Assembly: GCF_022458985.1 (NCBI RefSeq)
Contig: NC_061775.1
Coordinates: forward strand, 27,300,319 to 27,364,318
Reading direction: 5' to 3'
From: Mugil cephalus
Lineage: Eukaryota; Chordata; Actinopteri; Mugiliformes; Mugilidae
Length of the DNA stretch: 64,000 bases
Shown here: one piece after another, positions 1 through 11,112 of the stretch
Layout: each line of letters starts with the position of its first letter
Numbering within the stretch: the stretch's first letter is position 1
Program-made: the position numbers and the translations under genes
Notes under the pieces: generated by a model
What the model saw: only the letters and a program-made list of their open reading frames with translations
Databases searched by the model: none
Told to the model about the DNA's origin: nothing

Positions 1-165
1 ATACACCTTATACATCAAATTAAATTAAGAAAAGTGCATTTACTGGTGGATGTATATTTCTTCTAACTCTCTTTTACAATTTAAATCAGGGGTCTTCACC
101 ACGTTTCATGCCAGGGGCCACAAACTGATGGAGAGATCATGATTCTGCCTTCCTACATATTCTAC
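1..165. repeat. left-edge flank with truncated hAT-like end
   Basis: AT-rich flank, identical in kind to the stretches before 1,896, 6,501 and 11,113. From 87 it begins CAGGGGTCTTCACCACG and continues with a GGGGCCACAAACTGATGG-like segment, which resembles the terminal sequence of fish hAT-type elements; this is family recognition, not a search result. The element stops abruptly at the IFIT upstream module (166). Other copies start at 1,817, 6,422 and about 11,033. Because this flank normally precedes the second module of a unit, the array probably continues left of the window. Confidence 0.5.
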
Positions 166-624
166 AGTAAGTAGACACCGGAGTAAAAACAAACTCTAAA
201 TGTTAACGGAAAAGACGCCTATCACAGAACGCAGACACAGTCAGATAACCATTGAGGCGTTTGACTCGTATTACTCGTACTCGGTAAAAGTGCTCCATCC
301 GTACCGTATACTCGTTTCAGTTGTGTATCCCGGATACTCAGCTGAAACGAGTATTCGGTACGGATCGAGCACTTTGCATTTATGCTTTAGTCTCTTTACT
401 CAAACAGTCCTTCAGCAGTACAACATTCATAGTTGTTTTTTAATGAAACATTTGTGGAATTCCATTGTACCACAATCAAACAAGCAGCATATAAATATTA
501 TGCTCTTGAGATCCTTCTCGGCGATACTTCAAACTTGTTCAGCGAGTTTCTATTAGAGGGAACAGAACACAGAGTACTTCATTCATAACATTCATCGAAT
601 ACCATTGTACTGCACCCAAAAAAC
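166..624 (+). repeat. IFIT upstream module, copy 1a (no exon attached)
   Basis: A 459-bp block identical in kind to the one directly upstream of IFIT exon 1. It ends at the CCCAAAAAAC string and then joins a different flank, so it lacks the TATA box and exon 1. It contains the 34-bp palindrome at 287-375. An open 118-codon frame crosses it but is probably not a gene. Confidence 0.8.
287..375. repeat. 34-bp imperfect inverted repeat with nested palindrome
   Basis: Arms 287-320 and 342-375 pair over 34 bp with two mismatches. The 21-bp spacer contains a perfect GTATCC-C-GGATAC palindrome. Copies of the arms lie at 2,017-2,050/2,072-2,105, 4,892-4,925/4,947-4,980, 6,622-6,655/6,677-6,710, 9,505-9,538/9,560-9,593 and 11,234-11,267/11,289-11,322. 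It could extrude as a cruciform or be a relic of a transposon end. Function unknown. Confidence 0.9.
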
Positions 625-808
625 ACAACACAAACCACAAACACAACTCTGTGCAGCTCCCAGGATTTAACAAATAGGAATATGTTTATTTGTGGTGCAA
701 CTTTTGAAACTACAACAAGAGATAATTTGACAGTTTCACATAAAACAATTAAGATATACCACTAATACAAATATGAATATGATTAGTCATACAAATAACA
801 ATGACAAC
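625..808 (+). repeat. IFIT 3'-flank-type sequence before the solo LTR
   Basis: This AT-rich stretch (containing CTGTGCAGCTCCCAGGATTT) matches 13,680-13,850 on the + strand and about 28,080-28,260 on the - strand, which lie in the flanks of other IFIT copies. It is therefore old flanking DNA of the cluster rather than a gene. Copies in units 2 and 3 start at about 5,230 and 9,843. Confidence 0.7.
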
Positions 809-1147
809 TGTTATGTGTATAGATTTGTGTATGTCTCTCTCTTGGTCTCTCTGCTGTAGTCCTGCAGGTGAGAGGTGGGAGGTTGGCTGCCAGCCTGTGT
901 GAAGAGCTGTGGATTGGCTCACACTCCAGCCAATCAGAGAAGGAGGGACATTTGAAAAGCTTCTGTTGTGTTGCTCTCTCTCTCTCTCTATTTGACTTAT
1001 TTGTTGGATAGGCAGGTTTGTCTGTTGTGTACCTTTTCATTTAAGTATTGTAAATAAATCTCTTTTCTTTAACTGCCTCCCATCATCTCTGACTTTTTCT
1101 TCGTTGATTGTCAGCATTACTGTTTCCAAATAAATGGAAATGTAACA
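809..1147. mobile_element. solo LTR (fossil), unit 1 copy
   Basis: A 339-bp insertion starting TGTTA and ending TAACA, flanked by the 5-bp direct repeat ACAAC (804-808 and 1,148-1,152). The homologous flanks at about 13,850 and 28,090 lack it and show the uninterrupted empty site. It has facing CCAAT boxes (about 910-940) and an AATAAA signal at 1,053, as expected in an LTR. No internal retroviral or gypsy genes are present. It predates the tandem amplification because all three units share it. Superfamily undetermined. Confidence 0.85.
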
Positions 1148-1895
1148 ACAACTCATTGTCACCCAGAGAAATGAAGAAAAATATTAAAGTCACTCTGAAG
1201 GGGATCAGCCGCCCAGCAGATCAAACCAACATGTGGAGAACAATAAGAGGGATCCAGAACAATAAAGTTATGAAGCAGTCAACTAATCCATGAGCACTGT
1301 ATAATTCTGTCATCATGTAGAACATTAATTATACTGATAACATTTAGAAAACATCCATGTTCACTGGATGTGGTCATCCCTCCAGTTTCTTGTTTTTTGT
1401 TTGTTTGTTTTTTGTTGTTGTTTGTGTATTTTCAAAAACAAAACAAATCTCCATTAATATATTTTTTTCTCTAGAACAACAAACATTTAGTTTTCATCTT
1501 CCAAAATCATTACTTTTTTCAAAGCTGCTTTCTATAGTTTTGTAACAGCGTGTTTTTTAAATCTGGAAGTTGAACTACACAATTTCATTTCATCATCGTA
1601 GTTATTTCACAGGTTGACGCATTGAACACAAACACACTGTTGTTTAATATAAGTTCTTGTTTTAAGTTTTCTGAAATCGGTTCATCAATTTTGAAACAAC
1701 CTGTAAGTCCTTTGGCAAAATGAATTATTATAAACCTTATACATCAAATTAAATTAAGAAAGAGTGCATTTACTGGTGGATGTATATTTCTTCTAACTCT
1801 CTTTTACAATTTAAATCAGGGGTCTTCACCACGTTTCATGCCAGGGGCCACAAACTGATGGAGAGATCATGATTCTGCCTTCCTACATATTCTAC
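1148..1895 (+). repeat. shared IFIT flank between LTR and module b
   Basis: No gene seen. The first part (about 1,175-1,320) matches 13,866-14,010 on the + strand and about 27,960-28,080 on the - strand, so it belongs to the old cluster flank. The remainder is AT-rich and leads to the hAT-like end at 1,817. Copies in the other units lie at 5,753-6,500 and 10,366-11,112. Confidence 0.7.
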
Positions 1896-2354
1896 AGTAA
1901 GTACACACCGGAGTAAAAACAAACTCTAAATGTTAACGGAAAAGACGCCTATCACAGAACGCAGACACAGTCAGATAACCATTGAGGCGTTTGACTCGTA
2001 TTACTCGTACTCGGTAAAAGTGCTCCATCCGTACCGTATACTCGTTTCAGTTGTGTATCCCGGATACTCAGCTGAAACGAGTATTCGGTACGGATCGAGC
2101 ACTTTGCATTTATGCTTTAGTCTCTTTACTCAAACAGTCCTTCAGCAGTACAACATTCATAGTTGTTTTTTAATGAAACATTTGTGGAATTCCATTGTAC
2201 CACAATCAAACAAGCAGCATATAAATATTATGCTCTTGAGATCCTTCTCGGCGATACTTCAAACTTGTTCAGCGAGTTTCTATTAGAGGGAACAGAACAC
2301 AGAGTACTTCATTCATAACATTCATCGAATACCATTGTACTGCACCCAAAAAAC
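1896..2354 (+). promoter_or_regulatory. IFIT upstream module, copy 1b (proximal to gene A)
   Basis: The 459-bp module immediately upstream of the TATA box of gene A. It contains the 34-bp palindrome (2,017-2,105). No consensus ISRE (TTTCNNTTTC on either strand) was seen in it, unlike gene E. Its GTTTCTATTA segment (about 2,276-2,285) aligns with the promoters of D and E. Confidence 0.6.
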
Positions 2355-2360
2355 TCAGAA

Positions 2361-2367
2361 TATAAAA
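2361..2367 (+). promoter_or_regulatory. TATA box of IFIT gene A
   Basis: TATAAAA lies 47 bp before the exon-1 ATG, in a position matched by TATAAAC-type boxes in genes D (16,296) and E (19,521). The same box recurs at about 6,966 in unit 2 and 11,578 in unit 3. Confidence 0.75.
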
Positions 2368-2407
2368 AGGATGAAGAGAGTTGGATTCAAAGAGTCCAGA
2401 GAACTAC

Positions 2408-2436
2408 ATGATGAGGTGAGCAGCTGATTCCTGTTT

Positions 2437-2488
<52 letters not shown>

Positions 2489-3957
2489 GTCTTTGACCAA
2501 TCCTTTTAGGTTCTAACACTGTTTCTCCACTTTACTGTTTTTCAATTTTTGTCTATTTTCGTCATCATTCATCATCATTTCTCTCCTACAGATTATACTT
2601 TTTTTTTACCTTTGTCCCTTCCTTCCTTCTACTGTTATGATTTAATATTTCATTTTTTATTTGTCATTTTATCATTTTCATCAGTGCTGCTCAGAGTCAG
2701 CCAACGTTGGAGGCCCTCCAGAGCCACTTTACCTGGGATCTGAATTTCAGCAGGTCCAAACTTTTCCGTTTCAGAGACAAACTAAAGGACATTGGCACCA
2801 ATGAAGGAAACAGCTGGCTGGGTCACATTTACAACCTGCAGGGGTTCATCCACTATCAGCTGGGCTTCATTGAAGAGGCCAAGAGCTTCTTCAGCAGGGC
2901 CACTGAGGCCTTCCACCGGATGATGAACACAGTCTCAGATGGTCCCTGGTTGCTGGTGAACTACGGGAACCTGGCTTGGATGCATCACCACCTGGGAGAA
3001 CAAGCAGAGAGTGAGCGTTACCTGTCAAAGGTCCACGCCCTGATGAAGGAGTACCCATCTCCATCTGAGGACCAGCTGCATCCAGAGATCTACGCTGAAA
3101 AGGCCTGGACCTTGATGACATTCTGTGAAGACAAAAAGCATCTGGCTGCAGAATACTTCCAGAGAGCCATCAGGATGCAGCCAGACAGGGTGGAGTGGCA
3201 GACCAGCTGCATGTTAGCACTAGTAAGTGTCTATAAACGCCGTGGCAATGAGCTGAGGTCTGAAATGAAAAAAGCCAAAGAACGTGATCCAGAGAACTTG
3301 TACCTTGCTGCTCTTTATCTTGAGGCATGTGCTCAGAGAGGAACAAACGTTAAAGAAGAAGCGCATGAGTTGGCCAAAAGGATTTTAAGTAGACCAGTTA
3401 GTAGCTACAGTGGTTTCACACCATTAATGACGCTGTACAAAACATTTTTACACAAAGATGAAGCTATTATTTTGGCAGAGGAGGCTCTGAAAAGACATCC
3501 AGATGAGCGTCACCTCAAGAAGCATGCTGCAATCTGCTACAAAGAGAAGATCTTATCTCAAAGCGACAGTCCTCTGGAGCCCAGCATGATCAACAGAGCC
3601 ATCAGCCTCTCAGAGGAAGTCATTTCTCTCTATCCTGATTCTTCACTAAAAATGCAAATAACTCTTGCAAACTTATATGCAGAGTCAAAACGCCAAGATG
3701 AAGGGAACCAGATATTCAAAGATCTGCTAAAAAGGGACCTGGAAGACAAAGAGAAACAGATGGTTTACAACGGCTACGCAAAGTTTTTGTATTTCAGCCT
3801 AAAGAAGGAACAAGAGTCGATAAAATACCACATGATGGCAGCAGAGATACCACAACAATCCTTCTATCGGGAGGACAGCATCGAGAAGCTGGAAAAGATT
3901 AAAAAAAACAAATACGGAAGAGAAATAGAGGAGTTTCTGGCCAACCTGCAGCGCTGA
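2408..3957 (+). CDS. ifit: IFIT gene A (interferon-induced TPR protein)
   Basis: Coding exons are 2,408-2,415 (ATGATGAG, donor GTGAGC) and 2,685-3,957 (acceptor CATCAG), giving 426 aa. The split codon AG|T makes Ser3, and the protein starts MMSAAQSQPTLEALQSHF. A stack of TPR helices is visible: about residues 50-83 (HIYNLQGFIHYQLGF), 93-128 (NYGNLAWMHHHLGEQAES), 140-175 (AEKAWTL...AIRMQPD), then further repeats to the C-terminal EEFLANLQR. Two-exon structure, length and the HIYNL/NYGNLAW motifs are those of vertebrate IFITs, cytosolic antiviral proteins that bind viral RNA and translation factors. RNA ligand not predictable here. It differs from gene B by one residue (Arg for Gln in the FHQMM segment). 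Poly(A) signal AATAAA at 4,328. Confidence 0.96.
2436..2488 (+). repeat. TTTC microsatellite in IFIT gene A intron
   Basis: Pyrimidine-rich (TTTC)n just after the exon-1 donor. The same tract in gene B (about 7,043-7,100) is interrupted by a TTTTC variant, and in gene C (about 11,652-11,721) it is longer. It accounts for most of the length difference between units. Confidence 0.95.
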
Positions 3958-4770
3958 GAGCTGATGATAAAGATGGAACAACACTGGGATAAATCAGGAA
4001 GATGTTGATTTTCACAGCCTGAGGAATAAGTTTAATATGATCCTTTTATTGAAGTGTCGAAGTTGATTAAAATGTAACTTTTAGGGGAAATGATGTAAAT
4101 GATGTTAAACACTTAAATTCTCTCCTGAACAATGATCCTGTTATCAAAGCCTGATGCAGTTTAAAACTTATTTACTGATTATATGTTAATGTTGCTTCAT
4201 GTCATCATATTTTCTTATTGATCAAAGTCTATGAGTAACCTTCACTTTCTTTAACATTGGTCTTGTGTTTAGTCTTTTTATATTTCTTATGCTCCTTTGT
4301 GTTTTTCGTTTTACATGAAAACGTCAAAATAAAAAAAGTAGAAGAAAACCTTGAAACATTGTTAAATAATAAAAATAAAAAATAACAATAATAAAACCGT
4401 CTTCTGAAGCCTGTCAGTTTAATCAGACTTCCACTAAAAACTTAGATTTCAGAAAACCTTCAAAATAAATTTGTCAGTTACCATCTTTATTAAGGTGTCA
4501 GGGGTTAGTGGAGGTAGTAGGAAAGAGGGATGAGCGACTACAGCGAGGGGGTGTAGGTTCATTTGTAATGTTTATACCACTGCTACCTTTATTTTTTAAC
4601 GAATACAACAAGTAAGTGTCAGACACTCTGCGTGAAGTCAAATAAACTGGTCAGAGCCAGTCGACGGTTAAAAAAAAAATAATCTCCGAAGGGCAGAGAC
4701 GCAACGCGAGTCACATTAATCTGCACCACGTCCGAACGAACCCACGTTACCAGAACTCCACTGGTTGATA
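3958..4770 (+). other. IFIT gene A 3' UTR and flank
   Basis: No gene. An AT-rich 3' UTR carries AATAAA signals at 4,328 and further AATAAAA repeats to about 4,398. A less AT-rich flank (about 4,500-4,770) follows and abuts module 2a. The same block follows gene B at 8,570-9,383. Confidence 0.7.
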
Positions 4771-5229
4771 AGTAAGTACACACCGGAGTAAAAACAAACT
4801 CTAAATGTTAACGGAAAAGACGCCTATCACAGAACGCAGACACAGTCAGATAACCATTGAGGCGTTTGACTCGTATTACTCGTACTCGGTAAAAGTGCTC
4901 CATCCGTACCGTATACTCGTTTCAGTTGTGTATCCCGGATACTCAGCTGAAACGAGTATTCGGTACGGATCGAGCACTTTGCATTTATGCTTTAGTCTCT
5001 TTACTCAAACAGTCCTTCAGCAGTACAACATTCATAGTTGTTTTTTAATGAAACATTTGTGGAATTCCATTGTACCACAATCAAACAAGCAGCATATAAA
5101 TATTATGCTCTTGAGATCCTTCTCGGCGATACTTCAAACTTGTTCAGCGAGTTTCTATTAGAGGGAACAGAACACAGAGTACTTCATTCATAACATTCAT
5201 CGAATACCATTGTACTGCACCCAAAAAAC
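4771..5229 (+). repeat. IFIT upstream module, copy 2a (no exon attached)
   Basis: Second-unit copy of the exon-less module. It starts directly at the gene A 3' flank and holds the palindrome at 4,892-4,980. Confidence 0.8.
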
Positions 5230-5413
5230 ACAACACAAACCACAAACACAACTCTGTGCAGCTCCCAGGATTTAACAAATAGGAATATGTTTATTTGTGG
5301 TGCAACTTTTGAAACTACAACAAGAGATAATTTGACAGTTTCACATAAAACAATTAAGATATACCACTAATACAAATATGAATATGATTAGTCATACAAA
5401 TAACAATGACAAC

Positions 5414-5752
5414 TGTTATGTGTATAGATTTGTGTATGTCTCTCTCTTGGTCTCTCTGCTGTAGTCCTGCAGGTGAGAGGTGGGAGGTTGGCTGCCAGCC
5501 TGTGTGAAGAGCTTTGGATTGGCTCACACTCCAGCCAATCAGAGAAGGAGGGACATTTGAAAAGCTTCTGTTGTGTTGCTCTCTCTCTCTCTCTATTTGA
5601 CTTATTTGTTGGATAGGCAGGTTTGTCTGTTGTGTACCTTTTCATTTAAGTATTGTAAATAAATCTCTTTTCTTTAACTGCCTCCCATCATCTCTGACTT
5701 TTTCTTCGTTGATTGTCAGCATTACTGTTTCCAAATAAATGGAAATGTAACA
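5414..5752. mobile_element. solo LTR (fossil), unit 2 copy
   Basis: Second copy of the same 339-bp solo LTR with the same ACAAC flanking repeats. It was copied with the tandem unit rather than inserted independently, because its position within the unit is identical. Confidence 0.85.
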
Positions 5753-6500
5753 ACAACTCATTGTCACCCAGAGAAATGAAGAAAAATATTAAAGTCACTC
5801 TGAAGGGGATCAGCCGCCCAGCAGATCAAACCAACATGTGGAGAACAATAAGAGGGATCCAGAACAATAAAGTTATGAAGCAGTCAACTAATCCATGAGC
5901 ACTGTATAATTCTGTCATCATGTAGAACATTAATTATACTGATAACATTTAGAAAACATCCATGTTCACTGGATGTGGTCATCCCTCCAGTTTCTTGTTT
6001 TTTGTTTGTTTGTTTTTTGTTGTTGTTTGTGTATTTTCAAAAACAAAACAAATCTCCATTAATATATTTTTTTCTCTAGAACAACAAACATTTAGTTTTC
6101 ATCTTCCAAAATCATTACTTTTTTCAAAGCTGCTTTCTATAGTTTTGTAACAGCGTGTTTTTTAAATCTGGAAGTTGAACTACACAATTTCATTTCATCA
6201 TCGTAGTTATTTCACAGGTTGACGCATTGAACACAAACACACTGTTGTTTAATATAAGTTCTTGTTTTAAGTTTTCTGAAATCGGTTCATCAATTTTGAA
6301 ACAACCTGTAAGTCCTTTGGCAAAATGAATTATTATAAACCTTATACATCAAATTAAATTAAGAAAGAGTGCATTTACTGGTGGATGTATATTTCTTCTA
6401 ACTCTCTTTTACAATTTAAATCAGGGGTCTTCACCACGTTTCATGCCAGGGGCCACAAACTGATGGAGAGATCATGATTCTGCCTTCCTACATATTCTAC

Positions 6501-6959
6501 AGTAAGTACACACCGGAGTAAAAACAAACTCTAAATGTTAACGGAAAAGACGCCTATCACAGAACGCAGACACAGTCAGATAACCATTGAGGCGTTTGAC
6601 TCGTATTACTCGTACTCGGTAAAAGTGCTCCATCCGTACCGTATACTCGTTTCAGTTGTGTATCCCGGATACTCAGCTGAAACGAGTATTCGGTACGGAT
6701 CGAGCACTTTGCATTTATGCTTTAGTCTCTTTACTCAAACAGTCCTTCAGCAGTACAACATTCATAGTTGTTTTTTAATGAAACATTTGTGGAATTCCAT
6801 TGTACCACAATCAAACAAGCAGCATATAAATATTATGCTCTTGAGATCCTTCTCGGCGATACTTCAAACTTGTTCAGCGAGTTTCTATTAGAGGGAACAG
6901 AACACAGAGTACTTCATTCATAACATTCATCGAATACCATTGTACTGCACCCAAAAAAC
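6501..6959 (+). promoter_or_regulatory. IFIT upstream module, copy 2b (proximal to gene B)
   Basis: Module directly upstream of the gene B TATA box, containing the palindrome at 6,622-6,710. As in 1b, no consensus ISRE was found. Confidence 0.6.
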
Positions 6960-7012
6960 TCAGAATATAAAAAGGATGAAGAGAGTTGGATTCAAAGAGT
7001 CCAGAGAACTAC

Positions 7013-7043
7013 ATGATGAGGTGAGCAGCTGATTCCTGTTTTT

Positions 7044-7083
<40 letters not shown>

Positions 7084-8569
7084 TTCTTTCTTTCTTTCTT
7101 GTCTTTGACCAATCCTTTTAGGTTCTAACACTGTTTCTCCACTTTACTGTTTTTCAATTTTTGTCTATTTTCGTCATCATTCATCATCATTTCTCTCCTA
7201 CAGATTATACTTTTTTTTTACCTTTGTCCCTTCCTTCCTTCTACTGTTATGATTTAATATTTCATTTTTTATTTGTCATTTTATCATTTTCATCAGTGCT
7301 GCTCAGAGTCAGCCAACGTTGGAGGCCCTCCAGAGCCACTTTACCTGGGATCTGAATTTCAGCAGGTCCAAACTTTTCCGTTTCAGAGACAAACTAAAGG
7401 ACATTGGCACCAATGAAGGAAACAGCTGGCTGGGTCACATTTACAACCTGCAGGGGTTCATCCACTATCAGCTGGGCTTCATTGAAGAGGCCAAGAGCTT
7501 CTTCAGCAGGGCCACTGAGGCCTTCCACCAGATGATGAACACAGTCTCAGATGGTCCCTGGTTGCTGGTGAACTACGGGAACCTGGCTTGGATGCATCAC
7601 CACCTGGGAGAACAAGCAGAGAGTGAGCGTTACCTGTCAAAGGTCCACGCCCTGATGAAGGAGTACCCATCTCCATCTGAGGACCAGCTGCATCCAGAGA
7701 TCTACGCTGAAAAGGCCTGGACCTTGATGACATTCTGTGAAGACAAAAAGCATCTGGCTGCAGAATACTTCCAGAGAGCCATCAGGATGCAGCCAGACAG
7801 GGTGGAGTGGCAGACCAGCTGCATGTTAGCACTAGTAAGTGTCTATAAACGCCGTGGCAATGAGCTGAGGTCTGAAATGAAAAAAGCCAAAGAACGTGAT
7901 CCAGAGAACTTGTACCTTGCTGCTCTTTATCTTGAGGCATGTGCTCAGAGAGGAACAAACGTTAAAGAAGAAGCGCATGAGTTGGCCAAAAGGATTTTAA
8001 GTAGACCAGTTAGTAGCTACAGTGGTTTCACACCATTAATGACGCTGTACAAAACATTTTTACACAAAGATGAAGCTATTATTTTGGCAGAGGAGGCTCT
8101 GAAAAGACATCCAGATGAGCGTCACCTCAAGAAGCATGCTGCAATCTGCTACAAAGAGAAGATCTTATCTCAAAGCGACAGTCCTCTGGAGCCCAGCATG
8201 ATCAACAGAGCCATCAGCCTCTCAGAGGAAGTCATTTCTCTCTATCCTGATTCTTCACTAAAAATGCAAATAACTCTTGCAAACTTATATGCAGAGTCAA
8301 AACGCCAAGATGAAGGGAACCAGATATTCAAAGATCTGCTAAAAAGGGACCTGGAAGACAAAGAGAAACAGATGGTTTACAACGGCTACGCAAAGTTTTT
8401 GTATTTCAGCCTAAAGAAGGAACAAGAGTCGATAAAATACCACATGATGGCAGCAGAGATACCACAACAATCCTTCTATCGGGAGGACAGCATCGAGAAG
8501 CTGGAAAAGATTAAAAAAAACAAATACGGAAGAGAAATAGAGGAGTTTCTGGCCAACCTGCAGCGCTGA
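7013..8569 (+). CDS. ifit: IFIT gene B (interferon-induced TPR protein)
   Basis: Coding exons 7,013-7,020 and 7,297-8,569, encoding 426 aa. The same two-exon design and TPR stack as gene A, with Gln instead of Arg in the FHQMM segment as the only amino-acid change seen. The frame is intact throughout. Such near-identity means any functional difference from A must be in dosage or regulation. Promoter TATAAAA sits at about 6,966. The 3' UTR repeats the gene A signals, with AATAAA at about 8,941. Confidence 0.96.
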
Positions 8570-9383
8570 GAGCTGATGATAAAGATGGAACAACACTGGG
8601 GATAAATCAGGAAGATGTTGATTTTCACAGCCTGAGGAATAAGTTTAATATGATCCTTTTATTGAAGTGTCGAAGTTGATTAAAATGTAACTTTTAGGGG
8701 AAATGATGTAAATGATGTTAAACACTTAAATTCTCTCCTGAACAATGATCCTGTTATCAAAGCCTGATGCAGTTTAAAACTTATTTACTGATTATATGTT
8801 AATGTTGCTTCATGTCATCATATTTTCTTATTGATCAAAGTCTATGAGTAACCTTCACTTTCTTTAACATTGGTCTTGTGTTTAGTCTTTTTATATTTCT
8901 TATGCTCCTTTGTGTTTTTCGTTTTACATGAAAACGTCAAAATAAAAAAAGTAGAAGAAAACCTTGAAACATTGTTAAATAATAAAAATAAAAAATAACA
9001 ATAATAAAACCGTCTTCTGAAGCCTGTCAGTTTAATCAGACTTCCACTAAAAACTTAGATTTCAGAAAACCTTCAAAATAAATTTGTCAGTTACCATCTT
9101 TATTAAGGTGTCAGGGGTTAGTGGAGGTAGTAGGAAAGAGGGATGAGCGACTACAGCGAGGGGGTGTAGGTTCATTTGTAATGTTTATACCACTGCTACC
9201 TTTATTTTTTAACGAATACAACAAGTAAGTGTCAGACACTCTGCGTGAAGTCAAATAAACTGGTCAGAGCCAGTCGACGGTTAAAAAAAAAATAATCTCC
9301 GAAGGGCAGAGACGCAACGCGAGTCACATTAATCTGCACCACGTCCGAACGAACCCACGTTACCAGAACTCCACTGGTTGATA
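8570..9383 (+). other. IFIT gene B 3' UTR and flank
   Basis: Copy of the 3,958-4,770 block, with one extra G in the ACTGGGGATAAATC segment. No gene seen. Confidence 0.7.
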
Positions 9384-9842
9384 AGTAAGTACACACCGGA
9401 GTAAAAACAAACTCTAAATGTTAACGGAAAAGACGCCTATCACAGAACGCAGACACAGTCAGATAACCATTGAGGCGTTTGACTCGTATTACTCGTACTC
9501 GGTAAAAGTGCTCCATCCGTACCGTATACTCGTTTCAGTTGTGTATCCCGGATACTCAGCTGAAACGAGTATTCGGTACGGATCGAGCACTTTGCATTTA
9601 TGCTTTAGTCTCTTTACTCAAACAGTCCTTCAGCAGTACAACATTCATAGTTGTTTTTTAATGAAACATTTGTGGAATTCCATTGTACCACAATCAAACA
9701 AGCAGCATATAAATATTATGCTCTTGAGATCCTTCTCGGCGATACTTCAAACTTGTTCAGCGAGTTTCTATTAGAGGGAACAGAACACAGAGTACTTCAT
9801 TCATAACATTCATCGAATACCATTGTACTGCACCCAAAAAAC
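9384..9842 (+). repeat. IFIT upstream module, copy 3a (no exon attached)
   Basis: Third-unit exon-less module, starting at the gene B 3' flank, with the palindrome at 9,505-9,593. Confidence 0.8.
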
Positions 9843-10026
9843 ACAACACAAACCACAAACACAACTCTGTGCAGCTCCCAGGATTTAACAAATAGGAATA
9901 TGTTTATTTGTGGTGCAACTTTTGAAACTACAACAAGAGATAATTTGACAGTTTCACATAAAACAATTAAGATATACCACTAATACAAATATGAATATGA
10001 TTAGTCATACAAATAACAATGACAAC

Positions 10027-10365
10027 TGTTATGTGTATAGATTTGTGTATGTCTCTCTCTTGGTCTCTCTGCTGTAGTCCTGCAGGTGAGAGGTGGGAGG
10101 TTGGCTGCCAGCCTGTGTGAAGAGCTGTGGATTGGCTCACACTCCAGCCAATCAGAGAAGGAGGGACATTTGAAAAGCTTCTGTTGTGTTGCTCTCTCTC
10201 TCTCTCTATTTGACTTATTTGTTGGATAGGCAGGTTTGTCTGTTGTGTACCTTTTCATTTAAGTATTGTAAATAAATCTCTTTTCTTTAACTGCCTCCCA
10301 TCATCTCTGACTTTTTCTTCGTTGATTGTCAGCATTACTGTTTCCAAATAAATGGAAATGTAACA
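10027..10365. mobile_element. solo LTR (fossil), unit 3 copy
   Basis: Third copy of the same solo LTR, at the same place in unit 3, with TGTTA and TAACA ends and ACAAC flanks. Confidence 0.85.
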
Positions 10366-11112
10366 ACAACTCATTGTCACCCAGAGAAATGAAGAAAAAT
10401 ATTAAAGTCACTCTGAAGGGGATCAGCCGCCCAGCAGATCAAACCAACATGTGGAGAACAATAAGAGGGATCCAGAACAATAAAGTTATGAAGCAGTCAA
10501 CTAATCCATGAGCACTGTATAATTCTGTCATCATGTAGAACATTAATTATACTGATAACATTTAGAAAACATCCATGTTCACTGGATGTGGTCATCCCTC
10601 CAGTTTCTTGTTTTTTGTTTGTTTGTTTTTTGTTGTTGTTTGTGTATTTTCAAAAACAAAACAAATCTCCATTAATATATTTTTTTCTCTAGAACAACAA
10701 ACATTTAGTTTTCATCTTCCAAAATCATTACTTTTTTCAAAGCTGCTTTCTATAGTTTTGTAACAGCGTGTTTTTTAAATCTGGAAGTTGAACTACACAA
10801 TTTCATTTCATCATCGTAGTTATTTCACAGGTTGACGCATTGAACACAAACACACTGTTGTTTAATATAAGTTCTTGTTTTAAGTTTTCTGAAATCGGTT
10901 CATCAATTTTGAAACAACCTGTAAGTCCTTTGGCAAAATGAATTATTATACACCTTATACATCAAATTAAATTAAGAAAGAGTGCATTTACTGGTGGATG
11001 TATATTTCTTCTAACTCTCTTTTACAATTTAAATCAGGGTCTTCACCACGTTTCATGCCAGGGGCCACAAACTGATGGAGAGATCATGATTCTGCCTTCC
11101 TACATATTCTAC

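Larger units (their letters stand above)
166..4770 (+). repeat. IFIT tandem unit 1 (about 4.6 kb)
   Basis: First of three direct units, each made of module a, a 1.73-kb sub-repeat interval with a solo LTR, module b, IFIT exon 1, intron, exon 2 and 3' flank. Matching landmarks are offset by 4,605 bp (upstream modules) and 4,612 bp (exon 2) from unit 2. The small difference is explained by the TTTC microsatellite in the intron. The units differ by only scattered single bases, so the duplication or its homogenisation is recent. Confidence 0.95.
4771..9383 (+). repeat. IFIT tandem unit 2 (about 4.6 kb)
   Basis: Second direct unit. Here module a joins directly to the 3' flank of gene A (about 4,770) without the hAT-like end that precedes the b modules. 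The same junction occurs at 9,383, so both copies arose by unequal exchange through the same breakpoint. Confidence 0.95.

Noticed and set aside
200-556. 118-codon open frame repeated six times unchanged (200, 1,930, 4,805, 6,535, 9,418, 11,147)
   Set aside because: It crosses the palindrome, has no recognisable domain, and its identity is no higher than that of the surrounding non-coding repeat. No synonymous-only pattern is present, so conservation reflects recent duplication.
783-1040. 85-codon minus-strand frame in the solo LTR region, three copies
   Set aside because: It lies inside the LTR and its flank and follows low-complexity CT/GA sequence. No domain.
2891-3121. 76-codon antisense frame in IFIT exon 2 (also at 7,503 and 12,124)
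   Set aside because: It is the reverse strand of a strongly coding, codon-biased exon and moves with it in every copy.
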